A stretch of 21,352 nt of DNA from JBNJDJ01 sp051744845 (GCA_051744845.1 JBNJDJ010000028.1:1-21352), one strand, 5' to 3'. Shown: positions 1-8,631, counted from the first letter of the stretch. A program made the numbers and translations. The notes: generated by a model not told the origin, from the letters alone.

Positions 1-678
1 ATATTAGTAACTAACGATACATTTAAAAGACTAAGATATAATGACAATTTTATTGTAGGAAGAGAATATGATGCAAAAAATTATGATACTAAAGATATGA
101 TTATTTCACTAGGTATTTTATTATTTTTTGTTATTTCAGTAGCATTTCAATTATTAGAAGTCCCAATAGCAGCTTTAATTGGTGCTATAAGCATGGTTTT
201 TTTCAAAATAATTGAAAAAGAAGAGTTTTTTAACGCTATTGACTGGAATGTATACTTTTTACTTGCTGGTTTAATCCCATTAGGAATTGCAATTGAACAA
301 ACTGGAGCAGATAGTTTCTTAGCTAGTAAAGTAATAAAATTATCATCAGTATTTCCACCATTAATATTTTTGATGATACTGTATTTAATAACTAGCTTAT
401 TAGCAAGTATTATAAATAATAGTGCAAGTGTTTTATTAATGTTACCTATCGGTATAGAAGTAGCTCAACAGTTAGGTGCTAATCCTTTTGCTTTTGCAAT
501 TACTACAACATTTGCTGCAAGTGCAGCTTTTGCTACACCTGTTGGTTATCAAACTAATTTAATGATTTATAGTTCAGGAGGTTTTAAGTTTAAGGATTTT
601 TTAATTGTAGGAGGGCCTTTACAAATTCTTATGTCAATTATGGTTCCAATTTTTGTAAAATATATATGGGGAATTTAA
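1..678 (+). CDS. SLC13-family sodium/anion symporter, C-terminal part (5' truncated by window)
   Basis: The frame is open from base 1, so the gene begins outside the window; the ATG at 97 is only an internal codon. About 225 residues are visible. The first ~30 (hydrophilic, with RLRYNDNFIVGRE) look like the end of an RCK/TrkA-C regulatory insert. The rest is hydrophobic, with about five membrane segments. It contains the two hallmarks of the SLC13/DASS fold: an NNSASVLLMLPI segment and an ATPVGYQTN segment, which in this family form the re-entrant sodium- and substrate-binding loops. The family moves dicarboxylates, sulfate or similar anions with sodium; the substrate cannot be read from this fragment. 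The ComEA-like gene starts 12 nt downstream with its own AGGAGG, so they are probably co-transcribed. Confidence 0.88.
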   Translation: MLVTNDTFKRLRYNDNFIVGREYDAKNYDTKDMIISLGILLFFVISVAFQLLEVPIAALIGAISMVFFKIIEKEEFFNAIDWNVYFLLAGLIPLGIAIEQTGADSFLASKVIKLSSVFPPLIFLMILYLITSLLASIINNSASVLLMLPIGIEVAQQLGANPFAFAITTTFAASAAFATPVGYQTNLMIYSSGGFKFKDFLIVGGPLQILMSIMVPIFVKYIWGI

Positions 679-690
679 AAAGGAGGAAAA

Positions 691-1251
691 ATGCAAATAG
701 ATATAAAAAATAAAGATATTTATATCATTATAATACTAATTATCTTACTAGTACTTACAAAAGTTGGTGTATTTCAAAAAAATAAGTCTATAGATGTTTT
801 AATTGATGAAAAAGAAAGTGAAGTTAATTTAGAAGTTAAGAAAGATATAAAGGTTGATATTAGTGGTGCTATAAAAAATCCAGGAGTCTATACATTATTA
901 GAAGATGATAGATTAGAAACATTAATTAAAAAATCTGGTGGATTAAGTAAAGAAGCGGATAGAGATAATATTAATTTAGCTAGAAAATTAAAAGATGGGA
1001 TTAAAATATATATTCCCTTTGAAAATAATGAAGACGAAAAAAATATATCAACAAATAAATTTACACTTACTCAGTTTAATAATTTTAATCAAAAACAGTT
1101 AGAATCTATAGATGGTATTGGAGAAGTTATTGCTAAACGAATAATTAAATATATTGAAAAAAATGGTCCTTTTAAATCAGTTAAGGAAATTCAAAAAGTA
1201 GATGGAATAGGTAGTTCTAAATTAAAAAAAATAAGAAATTTTATTTATTGA
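691..1251 (+). CDS. ComEA-like membrane-anchored SLBB and helix-hairpin-helix DNA-binding protein
   Basis: This 186-residue protein has an N-terminal membrane anchor (about residues 10-30). An SLBB-type beta-grasp domain follows (about 53-112, with VDISGAIKNPGVY). A C-terminal tandem helix-hairpin-helix domain (about 125-186) has IDGIGEVIAKRIIKYI and VDGIGSSKLKKI. This order is that of ComEA, the surface double-stranded DNA receptor of transformation pili in Firmicutes. No comEB/comEC neighbours are visible, so a role in competence is inference; short ComEA-like proteins also occur in non-competent lineages. Start: ATG preceded by AGGAGG at 681-686. It ends in TGA, the only UGA stop in the window. 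In the same frame TAA follows only four codons later and there is no hairpin, so readthrough to Sec is not indicated. Confidence 0.88.
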   Translation: MQIDIKNKDIYIIIILIILLVLTKVGVFQKNKSIDVLIDEKESEVNLEVKKDIKVDISGAIKNPGVYTLLEDDRLETLIKKSGGLSKEADRDNINLARKLKDGIKIYIPFENNEDEKNISTNKFTLTQFNNFNQKQLESIDGIGEVIAKRIIKYIEKNGPFKSVKEIQKVDGIGSSKLKKIRNFIY

Positions 1252-1258
1252 TGCAATA

Positions 1259-1267
1259 TGGTATAAT
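1259..1267 (+). promoter_or_regulatory. extended -10 promoter of the selD-led operon
   Basis: TGG-TATAAT lies just after the comEA-like stop: an extended -10 with a perfect TATAAT at 1262-1267. The -35 region is weak (TTTATT around 1240). Transcription would start near 1274, almost at the AGGAGGG at 1276-1282, giving a leader of about 14 nt before ATG 1288. The position after the comEA-like gene suggests selD has its own start as well as possible readthrough from upstream. Confidence 0.55.
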
Positions 1268-1287
1268 TCATATTTAGGAGGGATGAA

Positions 1288-2328
1288 ATGAAAAAAGAAA
1301 TAAAATTAACACAATATACTGAAAGTTCTGGCTGAGGTGCTAAAATAGGTCCTGAGACCTTATCGCATGTATTGCGAGATATACCTAAATTAGATTCTGA
1401 AAATTTACTTGTAGGATTTGATACATCTGATGATGCAGCTGTTTATAAAATAAATAATGAAAAAGCAATAATACAAACACTAGATTTTTTCACACCAATT
1501 GTTAATGATCCATATGAATTTGGTAAAATCGCTGCTGCAAATGCTTTAAGTGATATTTATGCAATGGGTGGTAAAGCTACTTTAGCATTAAATATTGTTG
1601 GTTTTCCTAATTGTTTAGATAAATCAATTTTAAAAGAAATATTAAAAGGTGGAGCAGATAAAGTCGTAGAGGCGGAAGCGGTTTTAATAGGTGGACATTC
1701 AATTGAAGATGATGAGCCTAAATATGGTTTATCAGTTACAGGAGAAGTATCACCTGAAAAAATTATTACTAATAAAGATGCAAAAAAAGGTGATATACTA
1801 GTACTTACAAAACCACTAGGAAGTGGTATTTTAGCAACTGCTTTAAAAGCTGATTTACTTAGTGAAGATCAAATTGAAAATGTAATTTTCAATATGCAAG
1901 AGTTAAATAAAACTGCTAGTGAAATAATGGTTAAATATAATGTTAGTGCTTGTACAGACGTAACGGGTTTTGGTTTATTAGGTCATTTATATGAAATGGC
2001 TAAAGGAAGTGAAGTTTCTATACAAATAGATTTTGATAAGCTAGATGTTATGTCTGGAGTATATGAAAATGCAGAAATGGGGATTATACCTGCAGGAGCT
2101 TATGAAAATAGAGAATATATTGGAGATAATGTATTTTTTGATAAAAATATAAAAGAAGTACAAAAAGATATATTATTTGATCCGCAAACATCTGGCGGAT
2201 TAGTTATTTCAATTGATCCAAAAGATTTAGATGATTTTATTGATGAATTAGATGAAAATTTAAAAACAAAATTTTCGATAATAGGAAAAGTTAATGAAAA
2301 AAAAGATAAATATATTTATGTTAAATAA
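1288..2328 (+). CDS. selD: selenide, water dikinase (selenophosphate synthetase), itself a selenoprotein
   Basis: SelD makes selenophosphate from selenide and ATP, the selenium donor for Sec-tRNA synthesis. The gene must be read through an in-frame TGA at 1333-1335 as selenocysteine. ATG 1288 follows AGGAGGG (1276-1282). The first 15 codons give MKKEIKLTQYTESSG, then Sec16, then GAKIGPETL. This matches the SelD N-terminus, where Sec or Cys sits in GxGxK (Cys17 of E. coli SelD, needed for catalysis); the following lysine is also present. The second family cysteine (E. coli Cys19) is Ala here. The length, 346 residues, equals the family norm, and the AIRS-type ATP-binding and GGHS regions follow. 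A prediction that stops at TGA would wrongly start at TTG 1372 and lose the active site. The selA start is 12 nt downstream. Confidence 0.96.
1333..1363 (+). promoter_or_regulatory. Sec codon and candidate bacterial SECIS hairpin in selD
   Basis: UGA is at 1333-1335. Exactly 11 nt later a perfect 5-bp stem, AGGTC (1347-1351) with GACCT (1356-1360), closes a CTGA loop. The stem can be extended by TGC 1338-1340 pairing with GCA 1365-1367 across an internal loop. Bacterial SECIS elements lie directly downstream of UGA inside the coding region and are bound by the C-terminal winged-helix domain of SelB. The 11-nt spacing matches the minimal E. coli fdhF arrangement. The loop sequence differs from E. 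coli, as expected because each lineage's SelB recognises its own loop. Confidence 0.8.
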
Positions 2329-2339
2329 TAGGAGGAAAA

Positions 2340-3746
2340 ATGGAAAAGTCACAATTATATCGACTGATTCCTAAAGTTGATGATATCTTAGAAAACAAAA
2401 AAATTCTTGATAAAAATTTTGAAAGCAAAAAAATACTTAAAATGGCAATAAATACTGTATTTGACAAAACTAGAAAAGAAATAAAAAAATTAAATAAAGA
2501 TGAATTATCAAATTATAAAATAAATAATGATTTACTTATAGATAAAATTATTGATACTTATGAAGATATTGTATCAATGAATTTAAAAAAAGTTGTTAAT
2601 GCTACTGGTATAGTAGTTCATACAAATTTAGGTAGATCTTGTATTAATAAAAATACATCAAAAGAAATACAAGAAATAGCTTCTAGTTATTCAAATTTAG
2701 AATTTGATCTAGAAAGTGGAAAAAGAGGACATAGATATAATCATATTGAAAAATTAATATGTCAAATAACTGGTGCACAAGCTGCTATGGTAGTTAATAA
2801 TAATGCAGCAGCTGTAATGTTAGTTTTAGATACATTAGCAAGAAATAAAGAAGCTATTGTATCTAGAGGCGAGTTAGTTGAAATAGGAGGCTCGTTTAGA
2901 GTTCCAGATGTTATGAAAAAAAGTGGAACTGTCTTAAAAGAGGTAGGAACAACTAATAAAACTCATTTGGAAGATTATAAAAATAAAATAAATGAAAATA
3001 CTGGTATACTTCTAAAAGTACATACTTCAAATTATAGAGTTGTAGGATTTAGTAAGACAGTTTTAAGAAAAGACTTAGTTGAGTTATCAAAAGAAAAAAA
3101 TGTACCAGTTTATGAAGATTTAGGTAGTGGATTATTATTTGACTTTTCAGATTATATAAATACTGATGAACCTACAGTTAAAGAGGTAGTTGAGTCTGGT
3201 ATAGATGTAATTTCATTTTCTGGTGATAAAATGTTAGGTGGTCCTCAAGCAGGAATTATAGTTGGAAAAAAGAAATATATAGAAAAAATGAAATATAATC
3301 AATTAACTAGGGCTCTAAGAGTTGATAAAATGACTTTAGCTGCACTAGAAGTAACACTAAGACAATATTTAGATTTATCTGTTAACAAAGAAAAAATTCC
3401 AACAATTAAGAATATAATTATATCTAAAAAAGATCTTAATAAAAAAGCTAAAAATTTAAAAGAAAAATTAATGGAGATACCAGATATATCTGTTAAGATT
3501 ATACCTTCTAAATCTCAAGTTGGTGGTGGTTCAATGCCTACTTTAAATTTAGATAGCTATAGTTTAAACATAAAGTATAAGGATTTTGATGCATCTGAGT
3601 TATCAAAAAGTTTAAGAATATGTAAATTTCCAGTTGTTGGAAGAATTAAAAATGAAAATTTTTTAATGGATATTAGGACAATAGAAGATTATGATTTCGA
3701 TCATATTGTTAATGCTTTTTTAGATATTGGAGGTAAAGATGTCTAA
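2340..3746 (+). CDS. selA: L-seryl-tRNA(Sec) selenium transferase (selenocysteine synthase)
   Basis: SelA is a PLP-dependent ring-forming enzyme that converts seryl-tRNA(Sec) to selenocysteyl-tRNA(Sec) using selenophosphate. At 468 residues it has the normal full length. The N-terminal helical domain (about 1-80) is followed by the VVNATGIVVHTNLGRS signature (about 85-100). The PLP-binding lysine is Lys297 in SGDKMLGGPQAG (E. coli SelA uses Lys295). ATG 2340 is preceded by AGGAGG at 2330-2335, only 12 nt after selD. Its last 8 nt overlap the selB start, which suggests translational coupling. Confidence 0.97.
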   Translation: MEKSQLYRLIPKVDDILENKKILDKNFESKKILKMAINTVFDKTRKEIKKLNKDELSNYKINNDLLIDKIIDTYEDIVSMNLKKVVNATGIVVHTNLGRSCINKNTSKEIQEIASSYSNLEFDLESGKRGHRYNHIEKLICQITGAQAAMVVNNNAAAVMLVLDTLARNKEAIVSRGELVEIGGSFRVPDVMKKSGTVLKEVGTTNKTHLEDYKNKINENTGILLKVHTSNYRVVGFSKTVLRKDLVELSKEKNVPVYEDLGSGLLFDFSDYINTDEPTVKEVVESGIDVISFSGDKMLGGPQAGIIVGKKKYIEKMKYNQLTRALRVDKMTLAALEVTLRQYLDLSVNKEKIPTIKNIIISKKDLNKKAKNLKEKLMEIPDISVKIIPSKSQVGGGSMPTLNLDSYSLNIKYKDFDASELSKSLRICKFPVVGRIKNENFLMDIRTIEDYDFDHIVNAFLDIGGKDV

Positions 3747-5637
3747 TTTTATCATAGGTACAGCAGGTCATATTGACCACGGTAAAACTGAATTAATAAA
3801 AGCTTTGACAAATATTGAAACAGATCGTTTTGATGAAGAAAAAAAACGAGGTATAACTATAGATTTAGGTTTTGCTTATTTAGATACTCCTGATGGAGAT
3901 AAAATAGGTATTGTGGATGTACCAGGCCATGAAAAATTTATTAAAAATATGTTGGCAGGAGTAAGTGGTATAGATTTAGTATTATTAATTGTATCTGCTG
4001 AAGAGTCAGTAATGCCACAAACAAAAGAACATATTGATATTTTAAGATTTTTAGATATAGACAATGGTATAATCTGTATTACAAAAAAAGATTTGGTGCA
4101 AGATGAATTTATTCCTTTAGTTAAAGAAGAGATAAAAGAATATACTAGAGATACTTTTTTAGAAAATTCTAAAATAATTTCAACTTCAAGTGTAACAAAA
4201 GAAGGGATTTCTGAGTTAAAAGATGAAATTATAAAAATTTATAATAAAGATTTAGAAGCACCAAATATAAAAAAGTTTAGGATGCCTATAGATAGAGCTT
4301 TTACTTTAAAAGGATTAGGAACAATTATAACAGGAACATTAATAGAAGGAGAAATTTCTGTAGGCGAAGAAATTGAGATATTTCCATCTAATCTAAAAAC
4401 TAAAGCTAGAACAATTCAAGTCCATAATGAAAATGTTGAAAAAGCAACTTCAGGTCAAAGAGTTGCTATAAATATTCCTGGGATTTCAAAAGAAGATATA
4501 AATAGAGGAGATGTAATAGGTTCTCCTAATTCATTGATGGAGACTGATTTGATAGATGTAGAGATTTCTGTATTAAAAGATTCAAAACGAGTTATACAAA
4601 ATAATACTCGCTTAAGATTATATATAGGTACTAATGAAGTAATGTGTCGTACTAAACTTCTAGATAAGGAAATTTTAGGGCCAGGAGACTCTGGCTTTGT
4701 ACAATTAAAGTTAGAAGATAATATTGTATGCCAATATAATGATAAGTTTGTAATTAGATTCTATTCACCTTTAGAAACAATTGCAGGCGGAAAAATTTTA
4801 AAGACTAACACTAAATTTCATAAAACTTTTGATTCGAAAGTTATTAATGATTTAAAGATTATATCTAAAGGTAATGATAAAGAAATTATAGAAAATTATT
4901 TATTTAATAATTTTTATAAAGAAAATAATTTATTTAATATTTCAAAATATACTGGATTATCCAAAGTTAAAGTTAAAGAAAAATTTAAAGAACTAGTAGC
5001 TAATGAAAAAATTTTTAAAATTGATGATATATATTTTAGTAAAAGGTTTTTTGATAAAAAGAAAAAAGAATTAATTTTATTTTTAAAAACTTTTCATGAA
5101 AATAATCCGATTTTAAAAGGAGTAAATAAAGGAGAAATTTTAAAAAAGATATTTAATGATATTGATAAAAAATATTTTGATGAATTGGTATCTTTAATAG
5201 AAAAAGAAAAAATTATAAAATTAAATGATTCTATAGTTTCATTAAATGATTTTGAAATAAATTATACTCAAAAACAAGAATTAATTAAAGAAAATATAAT
5301 TGACTATTATAAAAAAGTTAAATTTGAACCTTTGAGAATAAATGAAGTTTTTGAAAAATTGAATCTTTCTAAAACTGGTAAATTAATATGTGAAAATTTG
5401 ATTGATAAGGGTATTTTAGTTAGATTAAATCAAGATATAATTTTGCATAAAAAACATATTCGAAATTCAAAAAATGTTTTAAAAGAGTATTTTGATAAAC
5501 ATAAATCAATTGATTTATCGGAATTTAGAGATTTACTTGATACGTCAAGAAAAGTAGCGTTACCTTTACTTGAATATTTGGATACAGTAAAATTCACTAA
5601 AAGATTAGAAGATGATAGTCGTATATTAATGGATTAA
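3739..5637 (+). CDS. selB: selenocysteine-specific translation elongation factor
   Basis: SelB is a GTPase that carries Sec-tRNA(Sec) to the ribosome and binds SECIS hairpins. This protein has 632 residues. GTPase motifs are clear: AGHIDHGKT (residues 9-17), RGITIDLGFA, DVPGHEKF, TKKD in place of NKxD, and an SSVTKEGISEL G5 region. EF-Tu-like beta-barrel domains follow, then a lysine-rich C-terminal third matching the tandem winged-helix RNA-binding domains. The start is ATG 3739, with GGAGG at 3729-3733, inside the last codons of selA; a TTG at 3727 would lie before that site. Stop to the next gene's start is 12 nt, so transcription very probably continues into the two-component genes. Confidence 0.97.
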   Translation: MSNFIIGTAGHIDHGKTELIKALTNIETDRFDEEKKRGITIDLGFAYLDTPDGDKIGIVDVPGHEKFIKNMLAGVSGIDLVLLIVSAEESVMPQTKEHIDILRFLDIDNGIICITKKDLVQDEFIPLVKEEIKEYTRDTFLENSKIISTSSVTKEGISELKDEIIKIYNKDLEAPNIKKFRMPIDRAFTLKGLGTIITGTLIEGEISVGEEIEIFPSNLKTKARTIQVHNENVEKATSGQRVAINIPGISKEDINRGDVIGSPNSLMETDLIDVEISVLKDSKRVIQNNTRLRLYIGTNEVMCRTKLLDKEILGPGDSGFVQLKLEDNIVCQYNDKFVIRFYSPLETIAGGKILKTNTKFHKTFDSKVINDLKIISKGNDKEIIENYLFNNFYKENNLFNISKYTGLSKVKVKEKFKELVANEKIFKIDDIYFSKRFFDKKKKELILFLKTFHENNPILKGVNKGEILKKIFNDIDKKYFDELVSLIEKEKIIKLNDSIVSLNDFEINYTQKQELIKENIIDYYKKVKFEPLRINEVFEKLNLSKTGKLICENLIDKGILVRLNQDIILHKKHIRNSKNVLKEYFDKHKSIDLSEFRDLLDTSRKVALPLLEYLDTVKFTKRLEDDSRILMD

Positions 5638-5649
5638 GGAGGAGTTGAA

Positions 5650-6345
5650 GTGAAGTATAAACTTTTAGCTGTCGATGATGAGGAAGTTTTATTAAAAGGC
5701 TTAAAATTCAGTTTAATACAGGAAGGTTATGAGGTTGACAGTGCTTCAGATGGAAAAGAAGCTTATGAAATGATTTTAGAAAATGATTATGATTTAATAT
5801 TATTAGATATAATGCTTCCTAAAATGAATGGATTAGAAGTTTGTAAAAAAGTTAGACAAGATTCTATGGTTCCAATTATTATGTTAACTGCTAAAGGCGA
5901 TGATTCGTCTAAGGTTTTAGGTCTTGAACACGGAGCTGATGATTATATAACTAAACCTTTCAATATGCTTGAGTTAAAAGCAAGGGTTAAAGCTATTCTT
6001 CGTAGAATAAATATTAATAAAGAATCAGATAAAAAATCAAATTTAAATCAGTTAAATGTAGATGACTTTAAAATAAATACTGTTGGTAGAAAAGTTTATT
6101 TAAATGGAAATAAAGTTTCTTTAACAGCTAAAGAGTTTGATTTGCTATTACTGCTTCTTTCTAACAAGGGGGAAGTATTTTCTCGGAAAGATCTTTTAGA
6201 AAAAATCTGGGGATATGAATACTTTGGTGATGTAAGAACAGTCGATGTACATATAAGAAGATTAAGAGAAAAGATTGAAAAAGATTCATCAGAACCTCGA
6301 TATATTTTAACAAAATGGGGGGTAGGTTACTATTATAAAGGTTAA
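5650..6345 (+). CDS. OmpR/PhoB-family (WalR-like) response regulator
   Basis: This 231-residue DNA-binding response regulator has a receiver domain (residues 3-115) and a C-terminal winged helix (about 135-230). The receiver has the acidic pocket D9/D10, phospho-acceptor D53 in LLLDIMLPKMNG, T80 and K102 in YITKPF. The winged helix has FDLLLLLLSNKGEVFSR and VDVHIRRLREKI, and it ends in WGVGYYYKG as OmpR-type regulators do. GTG 5650 follows AAGGAGGAG at 5637-5645. It is paired with the kinase directly downstream, whose reading frame opens before this gene stops. WalR is the closest family by architecture, but PhoP/YycF-type alternatives fit equally well. Its place in the sel operon is unusual. 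Confidence 0.93.
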   Translation: MKYKLLAVDDEEVLLKGLKFSLIQEGYEVDSASDGKEAYEMILENDYDLILLDIMLPKMNGLEVCKKVRQDSMVPIIMLTAKGDDSSKVLGLEHGADDYITKPFNMLELKARVKAILRRININKESDKKSNLNQLNVDDFKINTVGRKVYLNGNKVSLTAKEFDLLLLLLSNKGEVFSRKDLLEKIWGYEYFGDVRTVDVHIRRLREKIEKDSSEPRYILTKWGVGYYYKG

Positions 6346-7759
6346 AAATATATTTTATAGTATAAGGTGGAAATTAATTTCCACCTATTTATCATTAGTA
6401 TTTTTAATTTTATTAATAATAAATTTGTTTTTATATTCAGCTTTTTTAAATATGAAAATTGAAAAAAACCAAGAATTGTATCTTAAACAATCAAATATTA
6501 TTACTTCACAAATTAAATCTTCAATAACTAAAATTTCTAAAAATAAATACGTTTATCAATATATAAATTCAATAATAAATGATTTTAGTTTTAGTTTAAA
6601 TTCAAGGATATTAGTTTTAAATGAAAAAGGGAATGTTTTAATTGATTCTAATGGTATATTAGAAAATGAAAATTTATTATATTTAGATGAAATAAAAGAA
6701 AGTTTAGAAGGGGAAAATATAATTAGTAACTACCAAAAAGCGGATAAAAAATTTTCATATATTGCTACTCCGATAAAGTCAAATGACAATATAAATGGAG
6801 TTATATTAATTTCATCTAGTCTTAAACCAATTTATAATGAAGTATTTAGTTTAATGGAAATGACATTATTCATTTCTGTTATAGCATTATTGCTAACTTT
6901 GATTTTATCCTTAATATTTGCTGAAACAATATCTATACCTATTAGAAAATTATCGAAGTCAATTAAAGAAAAATATTCAGTAGATGAAAAAAATATTATG
7001 ATAAATAATAAACTTGATGAAATTCATGAATTAAAAAGACTTTTTAATTTAATGAAGACTAAATTAGAACAAGTAGAAACTCGTAGAAAAAAATTTGTTT
7101 CTAATGTTAGTCATGAATTAAGAACTCCAATTACTTCTATGAGAGTTTTATCTGATACAATTATAAGTGGAGATGATTGGGATAGAGAAATATATGATGA
7201 ATTTATGGAAGATATAAATAATGAATTAAAGAGATTAAGTAATATTATAGATGATTTACTATACTTAGTAGAGGTAGAAAAAGATGAAGTTGATTTTGCT
7301 TATGAATTAACATCTTTGAATTATTTAATTTCTAACACTATAAAAACATTAAAACCGATTGCTAAAAAGAAAAATTTAAAATTACATTTTGAAGAAATGA
7401 GTAAAGTCCAAATATATATCGATAGATCTAAGTTTAGAAGAGCTTTGATTAATTTAATTAGTAATTCAATTAAATATACTAATGAAGGATATGTAAAAGT
7501 CAAAATCGAAAAAAATAAAAATGAAATTATTATTTTAATAAAAGATACAGGAATTGGAATTTCAAAAAATGATCTACCATATATTTTTGATAGATTTTAT
7601 AAAACTGATAAATCGAGAAAATATAAACAAGGATCAACTGGTTTAGGTTTATCAATAGCTAAGGAAATTATCGAACTACATGGTGGAGTAATTGATGTTA
7701 AATCAGAAATAAATGTTGGAACAAAATTTATAGTTAAAATTCCTAAAGAAAATATATAG
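6332..7759 (+). CDS. membrane sensor histidine kinase (HAMP/HisKA/HATPase), start uncertain
   Basis: Partner kinase of the upstream regulator. Domains in order are a first membrane helix, an extracytoplasmic sensor loop of about 120 residues, a second membrane helix, HAMP, HisKA and HATPase_c. HisKA has phospho-His in FVSNVSHELRTP, His at bases 7112-7114. HATPase_c has N box NLISNSIKYT, G1 DTGIGIS at about 7544, F box FDRFYK and G2 GSTGLGLSIAKE. The frame is open from 6326 (TAG at 6323-6325). No ATG, GTG or TTG occurs before TTG 6425, which falls inside the first membrane helix and has no ribosome binding site. The 33 codons before it read as a proper WalK-type N-terminus (VKNIFYSIRWKLISTYLSL). 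I placed the start at ATT 6332, coupled to the regulator; ATA 6350 after AAAGG, or ATT 6377 after AAGGTGG, are alternatives. The product would be about 475 residues. Confidence 0.85.
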   Translation: MIKVKNIFYSIRWKLISTYLSLVFLILLIINLFLYSAFLNMKIEKNQELYLKQSNIITSQIKSSITKISKNKYVYQYINSIINDFSFSLNSRILVLNEKGNVLIDSNGILENENLLYLDEIKESLEGENIISNYQKADKKFSYIATPIKSNDNINGVILISSSLKPIYNEVFSLMEMTLFISVIALLLTLILSLIFAETISIPIRKLSKSIKEKYSVDEKNIMINNKLDEIHELKRLFNLMKTKLEQVETRRKKFVSNVSHELRTPITSMRVLSDTIISGDDWDREIYDEFMEDINNELKRLSNIIDDLLYLVEVEKDEVDFAYELTSLNYLISNTIKTLKPIAKKKNLKLHFEEMSKVQIYIDRSKFRRALINLISNSIKYTNEGYVKVKIEKNKNEIIILIKDTGIGISKNDLPYIFDRFYKTDKSRKYKQGSTGLGLSIAKEIIELHGGVIDVKSEINVGTKFIVKIPKENI

Positions 7760-7770
7760 GATGTGATTTA

Positions 7771-8625
7771 ATGAAAAAAATTTATGAAATTTTATTAGTA
7801 CTAATATTTTTTACATTGATTACGACAGCTTATTTCTATGATTCTATTCAATTGAAAAGTATTGAAACTGATAGATTTATCAGTCCGGAAATCGGAGAAG
7901 AACGTTTAAATATTAGTTTATTTTTTGTTGAAGATAATAAATTAGAAATAGAAAAACGAAAAATTATGACTTCAAAAAATAGCTATGCAAAAGATGTAAT
8001 TGCTGAGTTAATAAAAGGTGGAAAAGAAAAAGATTTGATTTCTTTTTTTCAGAAAGGTGTAAATTTAAATTCTATTAAAATTATAGATGAAGTTTGTTAT
8101 ATAGATCTAGATTCAAATGAAAATGATTTAAAATTTTTAAATTCAAAAAATAGTCATTTATATATATGGTCAATTGTAAATACATTGACTGAATTAAAAG
8201 AAGTAGTATCCGTTCAAATTTTATTTAATGGTCAAAAAGTTAGTAAAGTCATAAATGGTTATAATTTAAAAACTCCTTTACCTAGATTAGAAAACTTAGC
8301 AGAAAATGGAAAAAAATATCCTGTGGATATAGTAGAATCTTTTATTGAATATATATATATTCAAAGATATGACTTGGCTTATTCATATTTAACTAAAAGC
8401 AATCAAAATAAAATAAGTTTTCAAGAATTTAAGAAACGTGCTCAAAATTATCACGATGAACTTTTAGACTTAGAAGAAATTTTTCATTTTACTAAAACAT
8501 TTTCAGACCGTTGGGAAATAGTGTATCACTATGAGAATATCAAAGGTGAAAAAGTAAATAAATATTGGAATGTAATAAAAGAAAATAATTATTATAAAAT
8601 TATTCTAACTGAGTCAAATTTTTAA
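7771..8625 (+). CDS. membrane-anchored GerMN-domain protein
   Basis: This 284-residue protein has an N-terminal signal-anchor (about residues 4-24) and no lipobox cysteine. A GerMN-like domain (about 45-165) is followed by a C-terminal alpha+beta region (about 180-280). The GerMN call rests on the pattern of paired repeats, on YIDLDSN, and on VVSVQILFNGQKVSKVINGYNL, which matches the usual GerMN ending. The C-terminal part resembles small cone-shaped (NTF2/SnoaL-like) folds, but that is a guess. GerMN domains occur in spore-germination protein GerM and in Firmicute envelope proteins encoded next to WalRK-type systems (LpqB in actinobacteria is a comparable case). Here it follows the kinase by 11 nt and probably acts in the same envelope-signalling unit. 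The ribosome binding site is weak (AGGATGTGA). Confidence 0.75.
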   Translation: MKKIYEILLVLIFFTLITTAYFYDSIQLKSIETDRFISPEIGEERLNISLFFVEDNKLEIEKRKIMTSKNSYAKDVIAELIKGGKEKDLISFFQKGVNLNSIKIIDEVCYIDLDSNENDLKFLNSKNSHLYIWSIVNTLTELKEVVSVQILFNGQKVSKVINGYNLKTPLPRLENLAENGKKYPVDIVESFIEYIYIQRYDLAYSYLTKSNQNKISFQEFKKRAQNYHDELLDLEEIFHFTKTFSDRWEIVYHYENIKGEKVNKYWNVIKENNYYKIILTESNF

Positions 8626-8631
8626 ATAAAA

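Noticed and set aside
1249..1263. The UGA stop of the ComEA-like gene as a second Sec codon
   Set aside because: The helix-hairpin-helix domain is complete before it, a TAA follows four codons later, and no hairpin lies downstream.
1372..2328. A selD start at TTG 1372
   Set aside because: No ribosome binding site there. The frame upstream across the TGA encodes the conserved SelD N-terminus from ATG 1288 with a strong AGGAGGG.
3727..3741. A selB start at TTG 3727
   Set aside because: The GGAGG at 3729-3733 lies within this codon region and is correctly spaced for ATG 3739, which begins the normal SelB N-terminus.
3876..4064. 62-codon open frame on the minus strand inside selB
   Set aside because: Antisense shadow of the conserved GTPase domain, with no ribosome binding site or recognisable product.
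7321..7503. 60-codon open frame on the minus strand inside the histidine kinase
   Set aside because: Antisense shadow of the HATPase domain.
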